This document shows, one piece after another, positions 53,079-62,251 of a stretch of 64,000 nt of DNA. Positions within the stretch are counted from its first letter, which is position 1. Each line of letters opens with the position of its first letter. Location of the stretch: contig NZ_AQXC01000007.1 of NCBI RefSeq assembly GCF_000375525.1, positions 1 to 64,000 on the forward strand. Reading direction: 5' to 3'. The stretch comes from Corynebacterium propinquum DSM 44285 (GTDB lineage: Bacteria > Actinomycetota > Actinomycetes > Mycobacteriales > Mycobacteriaceae). Position numbers and translations under genes: made by a program. The notes beneath the pieces are model-generated. The model made no database searches. It was given only the letters and a program-made list of their open reading frames with translations, and was not told the DNA's origin.

Positions 53079-53897
53079 ATGACGGCTCACGACAATGGCC
53101 CACAGCAAAGCTCAGGCACAGGCAAACACGCCACTGGCAAACATGCCGTTGACCCGCAGGCTGAACCACAAGCTGTTCCCGCTGCCCGCGCGCATCGGTT
53201 GTCCAAGAAATACGGCTCGGGTGATACGGAAGTTGTCGCGCTTGACGCTGTCGATGTGGTTTTTGAGCGGGGGAAATTCACCGCGATCATGGGGCCTTCC
53301 GGTTCCGGCAAATCCACGCTCATGCACTGCATGGCTGGGCTAGATGCGGCTTCTGCAGGGCATTCCTTCATCGGGGATACGGACCTGTCTCAGCTTGGCG
53401 ATAAAGGCATTACTGAGCTGCGGCGTGACCGGCTCGGTTTTATTTTCCAGTCGTTTAACCTGGTGCCAACACTAACAGCGGCGGAAAATATCACGTTGCC
53501 ACTGAATATTGCCGGTAAAGACGTAGACCAAGCCTGGTTCGATGAGGTCACGGAGCGTTTGGGCTTGGCCAAGCGCCTGGATCACCGCCCAGCAGAGCTT
53601 TCCGGTGGCCAGCAGCAGCGCGTGGCGTGTGCCCGCGCGTTAGTCTCGCGCCCGGAGATCATTTTCGGTGATGAGCCGACCGGTAACTTGGATTCCAATT
53701 CCTCGGCAGAAGTGCTGGATATTCTGCGCACCGCAGTCGATAACGATGACCAAACCGTCGTGATCGTGACGCACGATGCGCGTGCTGCCTCTTATGCGGA
53801 TCGCGTGATTTTCCTGAAGGACGGCACCATCGTCGACGAGCTGTATGGGGCGAGCATGGACGATATTTTGCAGACCATGGCGGGAATTGAGGGCTAA
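53079..53897 (+). CDS. MacB/LolD-type ABC transporter ATP-binding protein
   Basis: 272-residue ATPase that works with the FtsX-type permease two bases downstream. A polar, Ala/Gln-rich N-terminal extension of about 38 residues precedes the domain. Walker A GPSGSGKST is at about 72-80, the signature [16 protein letters not shown] at about 172-187 and Walker B with IFGDEPTGNLD at about 192-202. Such ATPases usually drive mechanical export of lipids, peptides or antibiotics, or act in stress sensing, rather than pumping solutes through a channel. It starts a probable four-gene operon. Confidence 0.9.
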   Translation: MTAHDNGPQQSSGTGKHATGKHAVDPQAEPQAVPAARAHRLSKKYGSGDTEVVALDAVDVVFERGKFTAIMGPSGSGKSTLMHCMAGLDAASAGHSFIGDTDLSQLGDKGITELRRDRLGFIFQSFNLVPTLTAAENITLPLNIAGKDVDQAWFDEVTERLGLAKRLDHRPAELSGGQQQRVACARALVSRPEIIFGDEPTGNLDSNSSAEVLDILRTAVDNDDQTVVIVTHDARAASYADRVIFLKDGTIVDELYGASMDDILQTMAGIEG

Positions 53898-53899
53898 AG

Positions 53900-56515
53900 A
53901 TGGCGAAGCGTACATCCATGCGCACCATCGCCGTGCGCAATATCGTCTCGCATAAACTGCGCTTGGCGCTGACGGTGCTGTCGGTGATGCTAGGCACCGC
54001 GTTTATTTCTGGCGCGTTCATGTTCACTAATTCGCTGTCGTCGACGTTTGCAGCAGCCGTCGGTAGTGCCTATGAGGACGTGGACGCGGCCGTCAGTCCG
54101 GCAGAAGGCTCCCCGGCCATTGATGGTGAGACTGTCCAGGCCATTACTGACGACGAGTCCGTGCGGGCGGTCAACCTCACCGAATCCACCAATGTCGTGG
54201 TTGCTAATGAGAACCTCGAGGCCTACCAAGTCGGCGGAGGTACGTCGACGCTGCAAATGTATTACCCGCCGGAAGCCAAGGTGGGTGAGGCCGATGAAAT
54301 CATTGATGGGGCAGCACCGCGCGGCGAGGGCGAAGTCATTGTTAACGACGCCGCCGCGGAAGAACAAGACATCAACGTCGGCGAGAAGATCATCCTGGTC
54401 ACTCCGGATGAGCGCTATGAGGTTACCGTCAGCGGAATCTACACCCCAGCCCTGGAAGAAGGAGTGGGCTCGCTGTCTGTGTTGATGGAGGCAGGCGCGT
54501 ACCAGCACCTGTTTAACCCGGACGGTATTGCTAGCCAGATGACCGTCGCCGCACACGATGGCACCACTTCCGAGCAGCTGGTTGACCACCTCAACGAGAC
54601 ATACCCAAAGGTGGAAGCCCAAACCGGGCAAGCGCTTGCCGACGATTTGACCGAACAAATCAGCAACGCGCTGAGCTTCGTCAATTACTTCTTGGTTGCC
54701 TTCGGGCTGATCGGTCTGCTGGTGGGCACGTTTATTATCGCCAACACCTTCTCGATGATTGTCGCCCAGCGCATCAAGGAATTTGCGCTGCTGCGTTCTA
54801 TCGGTGCCTCCCAGCGCCAGATCACCGGATCGGTGGTCGTCGAAGCTCTGGTCGTCGGCTTCCTGGGTTCGGTGCTCGGCGTTATTTCCGGCATCGGCTT
54901 GGTTGCGGTGATCCGCGCGGTGCTATCAGCGCGCGGGATGTCCTTCGACGGTGGGGGCCTCGGCTTGTCGGTCTCCGCCGTTGTCGTGCCAATCATCTTG
55001 GGAATTCTGGTCACCATCGGTTCTGCCTGGGCTCCGGCGCGCCGGGCGGGCAGGGTGAAGCCAGTCGAAGCCATGCGCTCGACAGAATCTGCCGCCGGGG
55101 CGCCGCTGACTGTGCGTACCATCATCGGAACCATCATTATCGTCGCCGGTGTGCTGGCCGCGGGCCTGGCGATGCTGCTGGACGATTCGGGAACTACCCT
55201 GCGCGCCAGCTTGGTTGGCATCGGCGCCTTCTTAGTAGTCGTCGGTTACTTCATGGCTGGGCCGGCATTCAGCATGGGCATCGTGCCCGCGCTGGGACGG
55301 GTCATCGGTGCGCCATTTGGTTCTATGGGACGGCTGGCTTCCACGAATGCGCGCCGCTCGCCACGTCGTACCGCTGCCACGGCATTCGCGCTGACCCTGG
55401 GCATGATGCTGGTCACCGGCATTGGCATGCTGGGTGCGACCATGAAAAACAGTATCGGCGACATGCTAGAAGAAACCGTTACGGCTGATTTCTTGGCTAC
55501 CGGCCCGCAGGATGGATCCTTCCCAGTACCCCAAGCGGTTCCGGGTGCGCTGGCAGAAACCGACGGCGTGGAAAGCACAGTGACCATGCGCATGGCGCCA
55601 GTGCAGATCGCCGGTCAGGCCGGATACAACTATGGTCCGGGCTATACCTTTACCAACAGCATTGACGGCAACCCGCAGGATTTCGTCGCGATGGATATCG
55701 TCGACGGGTCGGCAGATTTGGTCGCAGAACCCGGTGTGCTGGTTAGCGAAGACTTAGCGAAAGCACAAGACTGGAGTGTGGGCCAGGCACTGCCATTGAC
55801 GACGCTCGAGACCGCCGAAACTTCTGATGAATCCGGTGCGCCGGTGGACGTGGAAGCGGGGACACAAACCGAGGTGACCATCACCGGCATTTACAGCAGC
55901 GAGAACGATATCTTCGAAAACCTGCTGGTCTCGCAATCTGCCGTTGATGAAGTCATGGACGGCGATACCGCACCGATCCAAATGATCGCGGTAAACACCG
56001 ATGATTCCGTCGGTGAAGATGAGATGCGCGAGCGGCTGGTGGAATCGGTCAAGGAATTCCTGGTCATTCAGGTGAAAACCGGTGCCGAATATGCCGATGA
56101 GGCGAGCCAGCTGATCGATCAGATGCTGTCAATCCTGTATGCGCTGCTGGCGCTTGCCGTGATTATCGCGGTGCTGGGCATTATCAATACGCTGACACTC
56201 GGCGTGATAGAGCGTCGACAAGAAATCGGCATGTTGCGTGCAGTTGGTGCTTACCGTGGACAGATTCGCACGATGATCATTGTTGAGGCCGTCCAGATTG
56301 CGCTATTCGGTGCCATCATGGGCATTCTTGCGGGGCTTGGCCTGGGCTGGGCGTTTATCGACGTGCTGGCAGGTGAAGGCCTCGGCGGAGCGGTCATTCC
56401 GTGGAATCAGGTGCTGATCATGCTGGGTGGTGCGGCAGTCGTGGGCGTGGTTTCCGCGTTGTGGCCAGCACGCAAGGCTGCTAAGACACCACCGCTGGAA
56501 GCCATCGCGGACTAG
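53900..56515 (+). CDS. FtsX-like ABC transporter permease, large two-domain type
   Basis: 871-residue permease. The layout is TM1 (about 15-40), an extracellular MacB-like core (about 50-250), a block of three TMs with VAQRIKEFALLRSIGASQRQITG, a middle pair of TMs, a second MacB-like core (about 530-730), and a final three TMs with ERRQEIGMLRAVGAYRGQIR. The duplicated layout is typical of actinobacterial FtsX permeases. The start is two bases after the ATPase stop, and the MauE gene starts one base after its stop, so translation is coupled. Substrate unknown. Confidence 0.9.
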   Translation: MAKRTSMRTIAVRNIVSHKLRLALTVLSVMLGTAFISGAFMFTNSLSSTFAAAVGSAYEDVDAAVSPAEGSPAIDGETVQAITDDESVRAVNLTESTNVVVANENLEAYQVGGGTSTLQMYYPPEAKVGEADEIIDGAAPRGEGEVIVNDAAAEEQDINVGEKIILVTPDERYEVTVSGIYTPALEEGVGSLSVLMEAGAYQHLFNPDGIASQMTVAAHDGTTSEQLVDHLNETYPKVEAQTGQALADDLTEQISNALSFVNYFLVAFGLIGLLVGTFIIANTFSMIVAQRIKEFALLRSIGASQRQITGSVVVEALVVGFLGSVLGVISGIGLVAVIRAVLSARGMSFDGGGLGLSVSAVVVPIILGILVTIGSAWAPARRAGRVKPVEAMRSTESAAGAPLTVRTIIGTIIIVAGVLAAGLAMLLDDSGTTLRASLVGIGAFLVVVGYFMAGPAFSMGIVPALGRVIGAPFGSMGRLASTNARRSPRRTAATAFALTLGMMLVTGIGMLGATMKNSIGDMLEETVTADFLATGPQDGSFPVPQAVPGALAETDGVESTVTMRMAPVQIAGQAGYNYGPGYTFTNSIDGNPQDFVAMDIVDGSADLVAEPGVLVSEDLAKAQDWSVGQALPLTTLETAETSDESGAPVDVEAGTQTEVTITGIYSSENDIFENLLVSQSAVDEVMDGDTAPIQMIAVNTDDSVGEDEMRERLVESVKEFLVIQVKTGAEYADEASQLIDQMLSILYALLALAVIIAVLGIINTLTLGVIERRQEIGMLRAVGAYRGQIRTMIIVEAVQIALFGAIMGILAGLGLGWAFIDVLAGEGLGGAVIPWNQVLIMLGGAAVVGVVSALWPARKAAKTPPLEAIAD

Positions 56516-56516
56516 C

Positions 56517-57038
56517 ATGAACGATATGGACAGCACGACTGAGCCCAAGGATGTTGGCGTGGCGAAACGCACCTGGAAGGGCCACTCTCTAGGCTTCTGG
56601 CTGCTCGAGGCCATCAGCGCTTTCGCTCGGTTTTATATGGCCTATATCTGGATCAGTGCTGGCTCCGCGAAATTGAATCAGCACTTGTCCGTGACACAGA
56701 CCATTGAGGGCTACGAAATCTTTACCCCGGAATGGTCTTCGGCATTGGCACATCTGATTGGCCCGCTGGAGATCGCCGGGGGAGTATTCCTGCTTCTTGG
56801 TTTGTTCCTGAAACCAGCGGGTTGGGTATCGACGACGGTGCTCGTGCTGTTTATCATCGGTGTAGGGTCCGCTTGGGCGCGTGGGCTGATGATCGATTGC
56901 GGTTGCTTCACTGTCGATATCAGCGAATCGGATCAGGCTATGAACTATTTACGCACAATCCTGCGGGATGTGTTTTATATCTTCTTAAGCGTGTGGATTG
57001 CGCGCAGGCCTTTCCGACGCTTAGCTATTTATCCGTAG
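56517..57038 (+). CDS. MauE/DoxX-family membrane protein
   Basis: 173 residues with four hydrophobic segments. It resembles MauE/DoxX proteins, which partner with thiol-disulfide chemistry: ISAFARFYMAYIWISAGSAK, HLIGPLEIAGGVFLLLGLFL, and the conserved DCGCFT motif with two Cys (about 126-131), typical of the MauE group. ATG 56517 lies one base after the FtsX stop. It is followed by a DsbA-like gene 65 bases away. The pair may form an extracytoplasmic redox system. Confidence 0.8.
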   Translation: MNDMDSTTEPKDVGVAKRTWKGHSLGFWLLEAISAFARFYMAYIWISAGSAKLNQHLSVTQTIEGYEIFTPEWSSALAHLIGPLEIAGGVFLLLGLFLKPAGWVSTTVLVLFIIGVGSAWARGLMIDCGCFTVDISESDQAMNYLRTILRDVFYIFLSVWIARRPFRRLAIYP

Positions 57039-57103
57039 GCGGCCGTTTATCCTTAACTGAGACCTTCTCGCTAGCGAGAACCAACGAAGAACAAGGTGGA
57101 TGA

Positions 57104-57823
57104 GTGAGTAAGAAAGTAACCAACCCGAACCAGAAATCAAGCGCGGGCTTTATCGGTGCCATCGTCGCGGTGCTGGTCATCGTGGTAGCAGTGATTGCGT
57201 ATATCGTCATCGCTGGACAGGGTGCGAAAGCAGAGAAATTTGCCAATTGGGAGATCAAGCAAGTTTCTGCAGAAACGAGTTTTGACGGCAACACCCTGAC
57301 GTTTGGTGATGCCGACAAGGCCCCACACGTTGATCTGTATGAGGATTTCTCCTGCCCACACTGCGCACACTTGGCAGAAGCCACGGATGCTGAGGCTCTG
57401 GAAGAAATCAACGCTGGAAACCTGGCCGTATCGATTCACCCTATGACTTTCCTGGACAACCAGGGCGACGGTCATTCCACCCAGGCAGTTGCCGCTCTGC
57501 TGGCATTAGCAGAGCATGACGACGTCAACGCCCTGTGGAACCTGCGTGAAGCTATGTTCGAAAACCAGCAGGATATTGCCCGTAGCTGGGGCCCTGATGA
57601 TTTCGCTGATGCGGCCGCGCAGATGGAAGCATCTGACGAGGCTGTCGAGGACATTCGCAATGGCAAGTTCCTAGAGAAGGCCCGCGAAGCTGGCGAGGCC
57701 AATGGGAAAGACTTGGAATCCAAGGTGGGTCGCGTTTCCACCCCACGCGTTCTGATGGATGGCAAAGACTTGGAAGTGGACGACATCAACGACTGGGTGA
57801 AGGTCGCTGTTGGGTCCAAGTAA
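57104..57823 (+). CDS. DsbA-like membrane-anchored thiol-disulfide oxidoreductase
   Basis: 239-residue protein with one N-terminal membrane anchor (about 16-38) and an external thioredoxin-fold domain. The redox motif is CPHC (Cys84 and Cys87) in YEDFSCPHCAHL, the DsbA type. The cis-Pro region is seen near the end in GRVSTPRVLMDGKDL. A GTG start follows ACAAGGTGG. In actinobacteria such proteins form disulfides in secreted proteins. Coupling to the MauE/DoxX gene suggests re-oxidation by a quinone-linked membrane partner. Probably the last gene of the operon that begins at 53079. Confidence 0.88.
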   Translation: MSKKVTNPNQKSSAGFIGAIVAVLVIVVAVIAYIVIAGQGAKAEKFANWEIKQVSAETSFDGNTLTFGDADKAPHVDLYEDFSCPHCAHLAEATDAEALEEINAGNLAVSIHPMTFLDNQGDGHSTQAVAALLALAEHDDVNALWNLREAMFENQQDIARSWGPDDFADAAAQMEASDEAVEDIRNGKFLEKAREAGEANGKDLESKVGRVSTPRVLMDGKDLEVDDINDWVKVAVGSK

Positions 57824-58027
57824 TACGCTGCGCGCTAAGAACAGTGCGGATCTCGAAAGCTAGCACAGCTTCACAGACACCTCTCGCACTCAGCCTGGGG
57901 TAGAAGAGAATCTTCCGAAAACCTATGCTGAGCGCGGGATTTGTTTGCGCATAAGGTGAAAGTGTAAACTCAACATTCGTTGAACAGACCGCGAAAAACA
58001 ACTGATCATCGCTGTGAGTTTCAATCT

Positions 58028-58100
58028 GGGGCTATGGCGCAGCTGGTAGCGCACCACACTGGCAGTGTGGGGGTCACGGGTTCGAGTCCCGTTAGCTCCA
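58028..58100 (+). tRNA. tRNA-Ala (anticodon GGC)
   Basis: A 73-base cloverleaf: acceptor GGGGCTA with TAGCTCC, anticodon arm CCACA-CTGGCAG-TGTGG with GGC, and T arm ACGGGTTCGAGTCCCGT. CCA is not encoded. The bases 57824-58027 upstream hold no gene I can support. Confidence 0.93.
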
Positions 58101-58398
58101 CTTTTTGTATTTCCCCTGGTCGTTAATGGCCTGGGGTTTTGCTGTATCTACGCTGGTTATTCGGGGTATTCTTGTTTGTGTAAAACAGACTGTAGGGGAC
58201 CGGCATCGACTTATATTCGACACAATGGAGACACGTTTTTCGGTCGTGATGCCACTCATGGCAGGTAGCAATAGCCGGTTTGGACAGATACGGAAAGCGG
58301 CAGCTAATCAGCCGAGCAGGGGTCTGTTGTGTTACCGGCACACATTGTAAGTTCGTGCGTGGACGAGACTCCTCAGGAATCATGGAGGTCAAAAACCA

Positions 58399-58584
58399 AT
58401 GCTTCAGTTAAAGAAGCAGCTATGCGCCGCTGTTATTTTTCTTTCTGGTCTTAGTGCAGCCATTTTTGGGGTGCTAGCGTTGGCAGGAAGGATAGGCGGC
58501 GTGTGGCCAGTGGGTATTTCGTTGCTTGTTTTCTTTTGCGCGGAATGGGTCTATAGCCAAATAGCGAACGCGCAGAAGAGCTAA
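58399..58584 (+). CDS. Small two-segment membrane protein
   Basis: 61 residues, unrecognised. Two hydrophobic stretches (about 9-29 and 34-51) are joined by a short GRIGG turn, with a basic N terminus (MLQLKKQL) and a polar end (QIANAQKS). GGAGG (58384-58388) ten bases before the ATG supports translation. The frame is AT-richer than its neighbours. The 298 bases upstream, back to tRNA-Ala, contain a weak hairpin near 58115-58140 (CCCCTGG with CCTGGGG) and nothing else that I can name. It could be a small regulatory or toxin-like peptide; nothing in the sequence decides this. Confidence 0.5.
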   Translation: MLQLKKQLCAAVIFLSGLSAAIFGVLALAGRIGGVWPVGISLLVFFCAEWVYSQIANAQKS

Positions 58585-58674
58585 GCGAGCGGCGATAGCA
58601 AGGCGATAGCAATAGTAAAGCTAACTATCGCGGATCCAATCCAGGCAGAGGCGCCGGAATTTTGCGCTATGCTT

Positions 58675-59865
58675 TTAGCGCCGTTGCAGAGTAATCGGCA
58701 AGCTACTCCAGCCGCCGACCGGGTGCTCATCGCGTTCTGCGCCTGCCTGCGAACTCGCCTTCACGGTGGCTACTGCGAGCAGCTCCTCGACAAAAGCGCC
58801 GATTTCTACCATCGACAGATCTTTGCCGGGGCACGCATGTGGCCCGGTGCCCCAGACCAGATTCTTCTCGGCATTCGCCTCTGGATCGAAGCCGTCTGGG
58901 TCGGCAAATGTCTCCGGGTCACGGTTTGCAGCAGTCCAGTGCAAATACACTCGCTGGCCTTCGTCGACTTGCTTGCCACCCACCGTTGCTGGGCGGGTGG
59001 TGACCCGCCGGTTAGAAACAAACGGATCGTCAATGCGCAAGATCTCGTCGACAAGCGCCACCAGCTCCTCGGAAGACACGCCGGAGCGGATGCGCTCTTG
59101 TACGGCGGTGTTATTTGCGAGCGCGTGCAACAGAACTCCCACGCATTTTGCCATCGAACCAAGATCACCGCCGGTCCAGTTGCGTAGGATGGACACGATC
59201 TCTTCGAATTCCAACTCGCGGCCCAAACTGGTGTCATTGATCAAGCGGTAGGTCACGCAATCCTGCCCGGCAGCACGAACCTCGCCGACGACCTCGTTGA
59301 TGATCTCGTCGTATTCTTGGGCCACTCGGGCGGTGCGGTGCTGCTGTCCAGAGCGAGTGGCGGCCGCGTTTTTCTCCACCCATTCCTTCATCCGGGGCTC
59401 AATCGCACGTGGCCATCCCAGCCATGCGACCATGGCGCGCACCGCAAAATCGTAGCCCAAATCTTGCACGGCATCGACGCTTACTTCATCCCCGGCAGCG
59501 GGGGCGTCGGCAAGATATCCGTCGATGACCTCGCGGGCCACCCGGTGAAAATCTGCGCTGTAACGAGCAACCTCGTCGGCATTTAGGTAGTTATCCAGCA
59601 AGCGTCGGAAAGCGCTGTGCTTGTCGCCATCCAGCCCGTTCGGGATCTGTAAATAACGCGAGACCGCGGAGCTAAAGGTTTCGGCATCCTGGGCGACGCG
59701 GGTGGCTTCTGCGTGGCCGACAACGACGATATCTCCGGCGTCGTCATGCACAATCGGGCAGCCATGGGCATGGACGTCGTGGGAATAAGCCAACGGATCA
59801 CGCCCGGCCGGGTCGGAAGTGCGAATGTCTAGCTTGTCAGGGGAAGAAGGTAGTTTTTCAGACAC
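58675..59865 (-). CDS. Cytochrome P450
   Basis: 396-residue soluble bacterial P450. The heme-thiolate loop is VWGTGPHACPG with Cys345. The usual Phe at the start of the FxxGxHxC motif is Trp here. The EILR of the K helix (ALVDEILRIDDPF) and the I-helix region NWTGGDLGSMAK are visible, with only part of the usual AGxxT pattern. The start GTG 59865 has no clear ribosome binding site. No ferredoxin or reductase gene is next to it, so its redox partner must be elsewhere. Substrate unknown. P450 genes are not common in Corynebacterium. Confidence 0.88.
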   Translation of the reverse strand: MSEKLPSSPDKLDIRTSDPAGRDPLAYSHDVHAHGCPIVHDDAGDIVVVGHAEATRVAQDAETFSSAVSRYLQIPNGLDGDKHSAFRRLLDNYLNADEVARYSADFHRVAREVIDGYLADAPAAGDEVSVDAVQDLGYDFAVRAMVAWLGWPRAIEPRMKEWVEKNAAATRSGQQHRTARVAQEYDEIINEVVGEVRAAGQDCVTYRLINDTSLGRELEFEEIVSILRNWTGGDLGSMAKCVGVLLHALANNTAVQERIRSGVSSEELVALVDEILRIDDPFVSNRRVTTRPATVGGKQVDEGQRVYLHWTAANRDPETFADPDGFDPEANAEKNLVWGTGPHACPGKDLSMVEIGAFVEELLAVATVKASSQAGAERDEHPVGGWSSLPITLQRR

Positions 59866-59961
59866 AATTTCGAGGTTAACAGAAATTTTTCTGTTGAAAT
59901 AAGAAATGTGAAATAGAAAATTCTGGCCAATAGCAGTAGGGCAAACCGCTAAACTGGAGGC

Positions 59962-60504
59962 ATGAAAAAGACTGCTAGTTCGAACAAAAGCGCCGGAAAA
60001 AGCAGTGCACGCAAGCTGGCTTCGGAACCCATCGGAGGTGGCCGCGGAAAACGGAGCCTACTGTTTTTCCTGCCTGCGATTTGGTTAGGCCTGATCATCG
60101 GCATTTCCCTGATCGAGGCACCGCTGAAATTCACCGCCCCAGGGATTACGATTCCACTGGGGCTGGGCATTGGCCGACGGGTGTTTTTCGCGATGAACAT
60201 CGTCGAGGTCATCCTGGCCGTCGTACTCATTACGACGCTGGTGCGGCTGCTGGGGCGGCCGTCGCGGCAGAAACTCTGGGGCCTGGGCATCGCGATTAGC
60301 GTGGTGTTGGCGATCAAAATTCTGGTGATTCGCCCGATCCTCAATATCCGTACCGATGCCGTGCTGGCCGGAAATTTTGCAGGTGGCTCGACCACGCACT
60401 ATTTCTACGTTGCTGCTGATGCTGCGTTGTTTATTTTGCTGATCACGTTCATGGTGGTAGTTACTCGCCGGTTGCTGCCGAAAAACCCGCAGGCTCTGGG
60501 CTAG
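59962..60504 (+). CDS. Four-segment membrane protein, unrecognised
   Basis: 180 residues. A basic Ser/Lys/Ala-rich N terminus (about 1-32) is followed by four hydrophobic segments. These are LLFFLPAIWLGLIIGISLIE, FFAMNIVEVILAVVLITTLV, ISVVLAIKILVIRPIL and AALFILLITFMVVVTRRLL. The EAPLKFTAPGITIPLGLGIG loop after the first resembles a conserved unknown family of Gram-positive membrane proteins; I cannot assign a function. GGAGG directly precedes ATG 59962. It is divergent from the P450 gene. Confidence 0.65.
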   Translation: MKKTASSNKSAGKSSARKLASEPIGGGRGKRSLLFFLPAIWLGLIIGISLIEAPLKFTAPGITIPLGLGIGRRVFFAMNIVEVILAVVLITTLVRLLGRPSRQKLWGLGIAISVVLAIKILVIRPILNIRTDAVLAGNFAGGSTTHYFYVAADAALFILLITFMVVVTRRLLPKNPQALG

Positions 60505-60555
60505 CTGTTGTTAGTGGGGTCGCCCCGTCGGCGAGCTAGCACCGAGCTTCTCCCA

Positions 60556-61365
60556 CTAGTTCGCGTCGTCTTTCGTGATCCGGTCGTCTTTCTCAGCCCT
60601 GCCGTCCGTATTGCTGAGTCCATGGGCGTCGTCCATGGTGTGCAAACGTGCCTTCTTCCGCTTGGATTTCAGCCACATCGTGAAAAACATGTAACCCAAT
60701 AACGCGAAGGTAATCCAGGTGACATAGCGCTCGATGGTCACCAAGGTTTCGCGCACCGTGGCACCAAAAGTTAGGCCCAAATAGACGTAGAAGCATTTCA
60801 GGGCGATGGCATAGACCAGCACATACGTACCGATAACCCAGCCTTTGGTGCGTTTGATACCGGCGATGACCACAATGATCGTCGCAGGGATCGGGGAAAA
60901 TGGGATAAACGACAGCAACAAACAAAAACCAGGGTGCCGGTAGATGAAATTCTCCAGCTTCCGGAACCACAACGGCGGGTGCCCCATGAACGAATAATCG
61001 ATAAACATCGGGCCCCAGCGTTTGCCGATGAGATAAAACAGCGGCAGGAATTTCACCATGCTTACGGCTGCAACCAGCACTGCAGCGACGATAAGTCCGA
61101 CGTTATCTTCGTTTTCTGCCGTGAGCGCCAGCACTGACAAACTCGATCCACTGAGCACCGTGTATACGAAGGTGTAATCGATCAGCAACACTGCGCGGAA
61201 CGGCAACAGCGCAAGGCCGTAGATTCCAGAGGCTGCCAGCAGACCCCACAGAATCCAGTCGAAGCGCTCGAAATTGCGCATGAAACTGGGCAGTTCTTGC
61301 TGCCAGGAATCTGTGTCCGTGCTGTCCTTACCGGTGTGATTCGCATCCGCGGTTCCATCGCTCAT
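60556..61365 (-). CDS. VTT/DedA-like membrane protein
   Basis: 269 residues. A polar N terminus (about 1-35) precedes about five hydrophobic segments. The central FIYRHPGFCLLLSFIPFSPI with PATIIVVIAGIKR, then a run of aromatic-rich helices, fits the DedA/SNARE-associated (VTT) layout of lipid scramblase-like proteins. The two Pro in SPIPAT match the family re-entrant loop. A basic tail follows the last segment. It converges on the membrane protein gene at 59962 and is divergent from the fructosamine-kinase-like gene. Family call moderate. Confidence 0.6.
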   Translation of the reverse strand: MSDGTADANHTGKDSTDTDSWQQELPSFMRNFERFDWILWGLLAASGIYGLALLPFRAVLLIDYTFVYTVLSGSSLSVLALTAENEDNVGLIVAAVLVAAVSMVKFLPLFYLIGKRWGPMFIDYSFMGHPPLWFRKLENFIYRHPGFCLLLSFIPFSPIPATIIVVIAGIKRTKGWVIGTYVLVYAIALKCFYVYLGLTFGATVRETLVTIERYVTWITFALLGYMFFTMWLKSKRKKARLHTMDDAHGLSNTDGRAEKDDRITKDDAN

Positions 61366-61437
61366 ATCGATCTTTTATAGCACCATTATCGTTTTATAGT
61401 GCTGGGATTCACGCCTGTTGCTGTTTGGCACCGCGCG

Positions 61438-61443
61438 TATCAT
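61438..61443 (+). promoter_or_regulatory. -10 element of the fructosamine-kinase-like gene, leaderless start
   Basis: TATCAT ends eight bases before ATG 61452, with no ribosome binding site. Confidence 0.5.
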
Positions 61444-61451
61444 CGGCTGAT

Positions 61452-62210
61452 ATGACACAAACATTCGTGAAACGCCCGAATGAATACCGTGCCGCCGAGG
61501 CAGAAGCGGCCGGCTTACGCTGGTTGGCCGAGGCCAGTGAATGCGTGCCAGCAGTGGTGTCACTGAATTCAGAACGCAACGAATTAGAGACCGCCTACGT
61601 GGAATCAGCTGCGCCTACCCCGGAGGTAGCTCGCCGAGCGGGCCGTGAGTTAGCCCGTATTCACGGCGCTGGAGCCCCGGCTTTTGGCGCACCACCCCAA
61701 GGCTGGGATGGGCCGAACTATATCGGCACCGAACAGCAAGAATGCACCCCGAGCGATCAGTGGGGCGAGTTTTATACCCGCCAACGCGTGGAGCCTTTCG
61801 CACAGGCGGCTCACCGGGCAGGCAATCTTGCCGACGACGAACTAGCCGAGGTTATGCGCGCCTGCGAAGCCATTCGTGCTACCGAATGGAATCTGCGGCC
61901 CGCCCGCATCCACGGCGATTTATGGACGGGCAACCTGCTGTTTGGCACTGACGCTCCCGTGTTCATCGATCCCGCAGCCCACGGTGGGCACCCGCATACT
62001 GATCTGGCGATGCTGGATCTATTCGGGGCCCCGCATTTCGACGAAATCATCGCCGGCTACCACGGGGTGTCCCCGTTGCCGAAAAATTGGCGCGAACTTA
62101 TTCCGATGCACCAGCTGCACCCACTGGCAGTACACAGCCTGACCCACGGCCCCGCGTATGCGGGCCCGTTGCAGCGCGCGGCACAGGCAACCTTGCGGAT
62201 TCTGGGGTAA
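61452..62210 (+). CDS. Fructosamine kinase family protein
   Basis: About 252 residues with a protein-kinase-like (APH) fold. Motifs are FVKRPNEYRAAEAEAAGLRW (nucleotide-site Lys, about 4-23), RIHGDLWTGNLLFGTDAPVF (catalytic HGDLW, about 155-174) and IDPAAHGGHPHTDLAMLDLF (metal-binding Asp, about 175-194). In other bacteria the family phosphorylates fructosamines or ribulosamines so that glycated proteins or nutrients can be recovered. A longer in-frame start at 61425 is rejected in favour of ATG 61452 after the -10. It is divergent from the VTT/DedA-like gene. Confidence 0.88.
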   Translation: MTQTFVKRPNEYRAAEAEAAGLRWLAEASECVPAVVSLNSERNELETAYVESAAPTPEVARRAGRELARIHGAGAPAFGAPPQGWDGPNYIGTEQQECTPSDQWGEFYTRQRVEPFAQAAHRAGNLADDELAEVMRACEAIRATEWNLRPARIHGDLWTGNLLFGTDAPVFIDPAAHGGHPHTDLAMLDLFGAPHFDEIIAGYHGVSPLPKNWRELIPMHQLHPLAVHSLTHGPAYAGPLQRAAQATLRILG

Positions 62211-62251
62211 TACTGGGCTAATTCTCGGTTAACCCTGGGCTAATTCTGGGG

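Noticed and set aside
58101-58398. Coding frame of about 80 residues downstream of tRNA-Ala
   Set aside because: It would start with TTG, has no ribosome binding site and no recognisable features.
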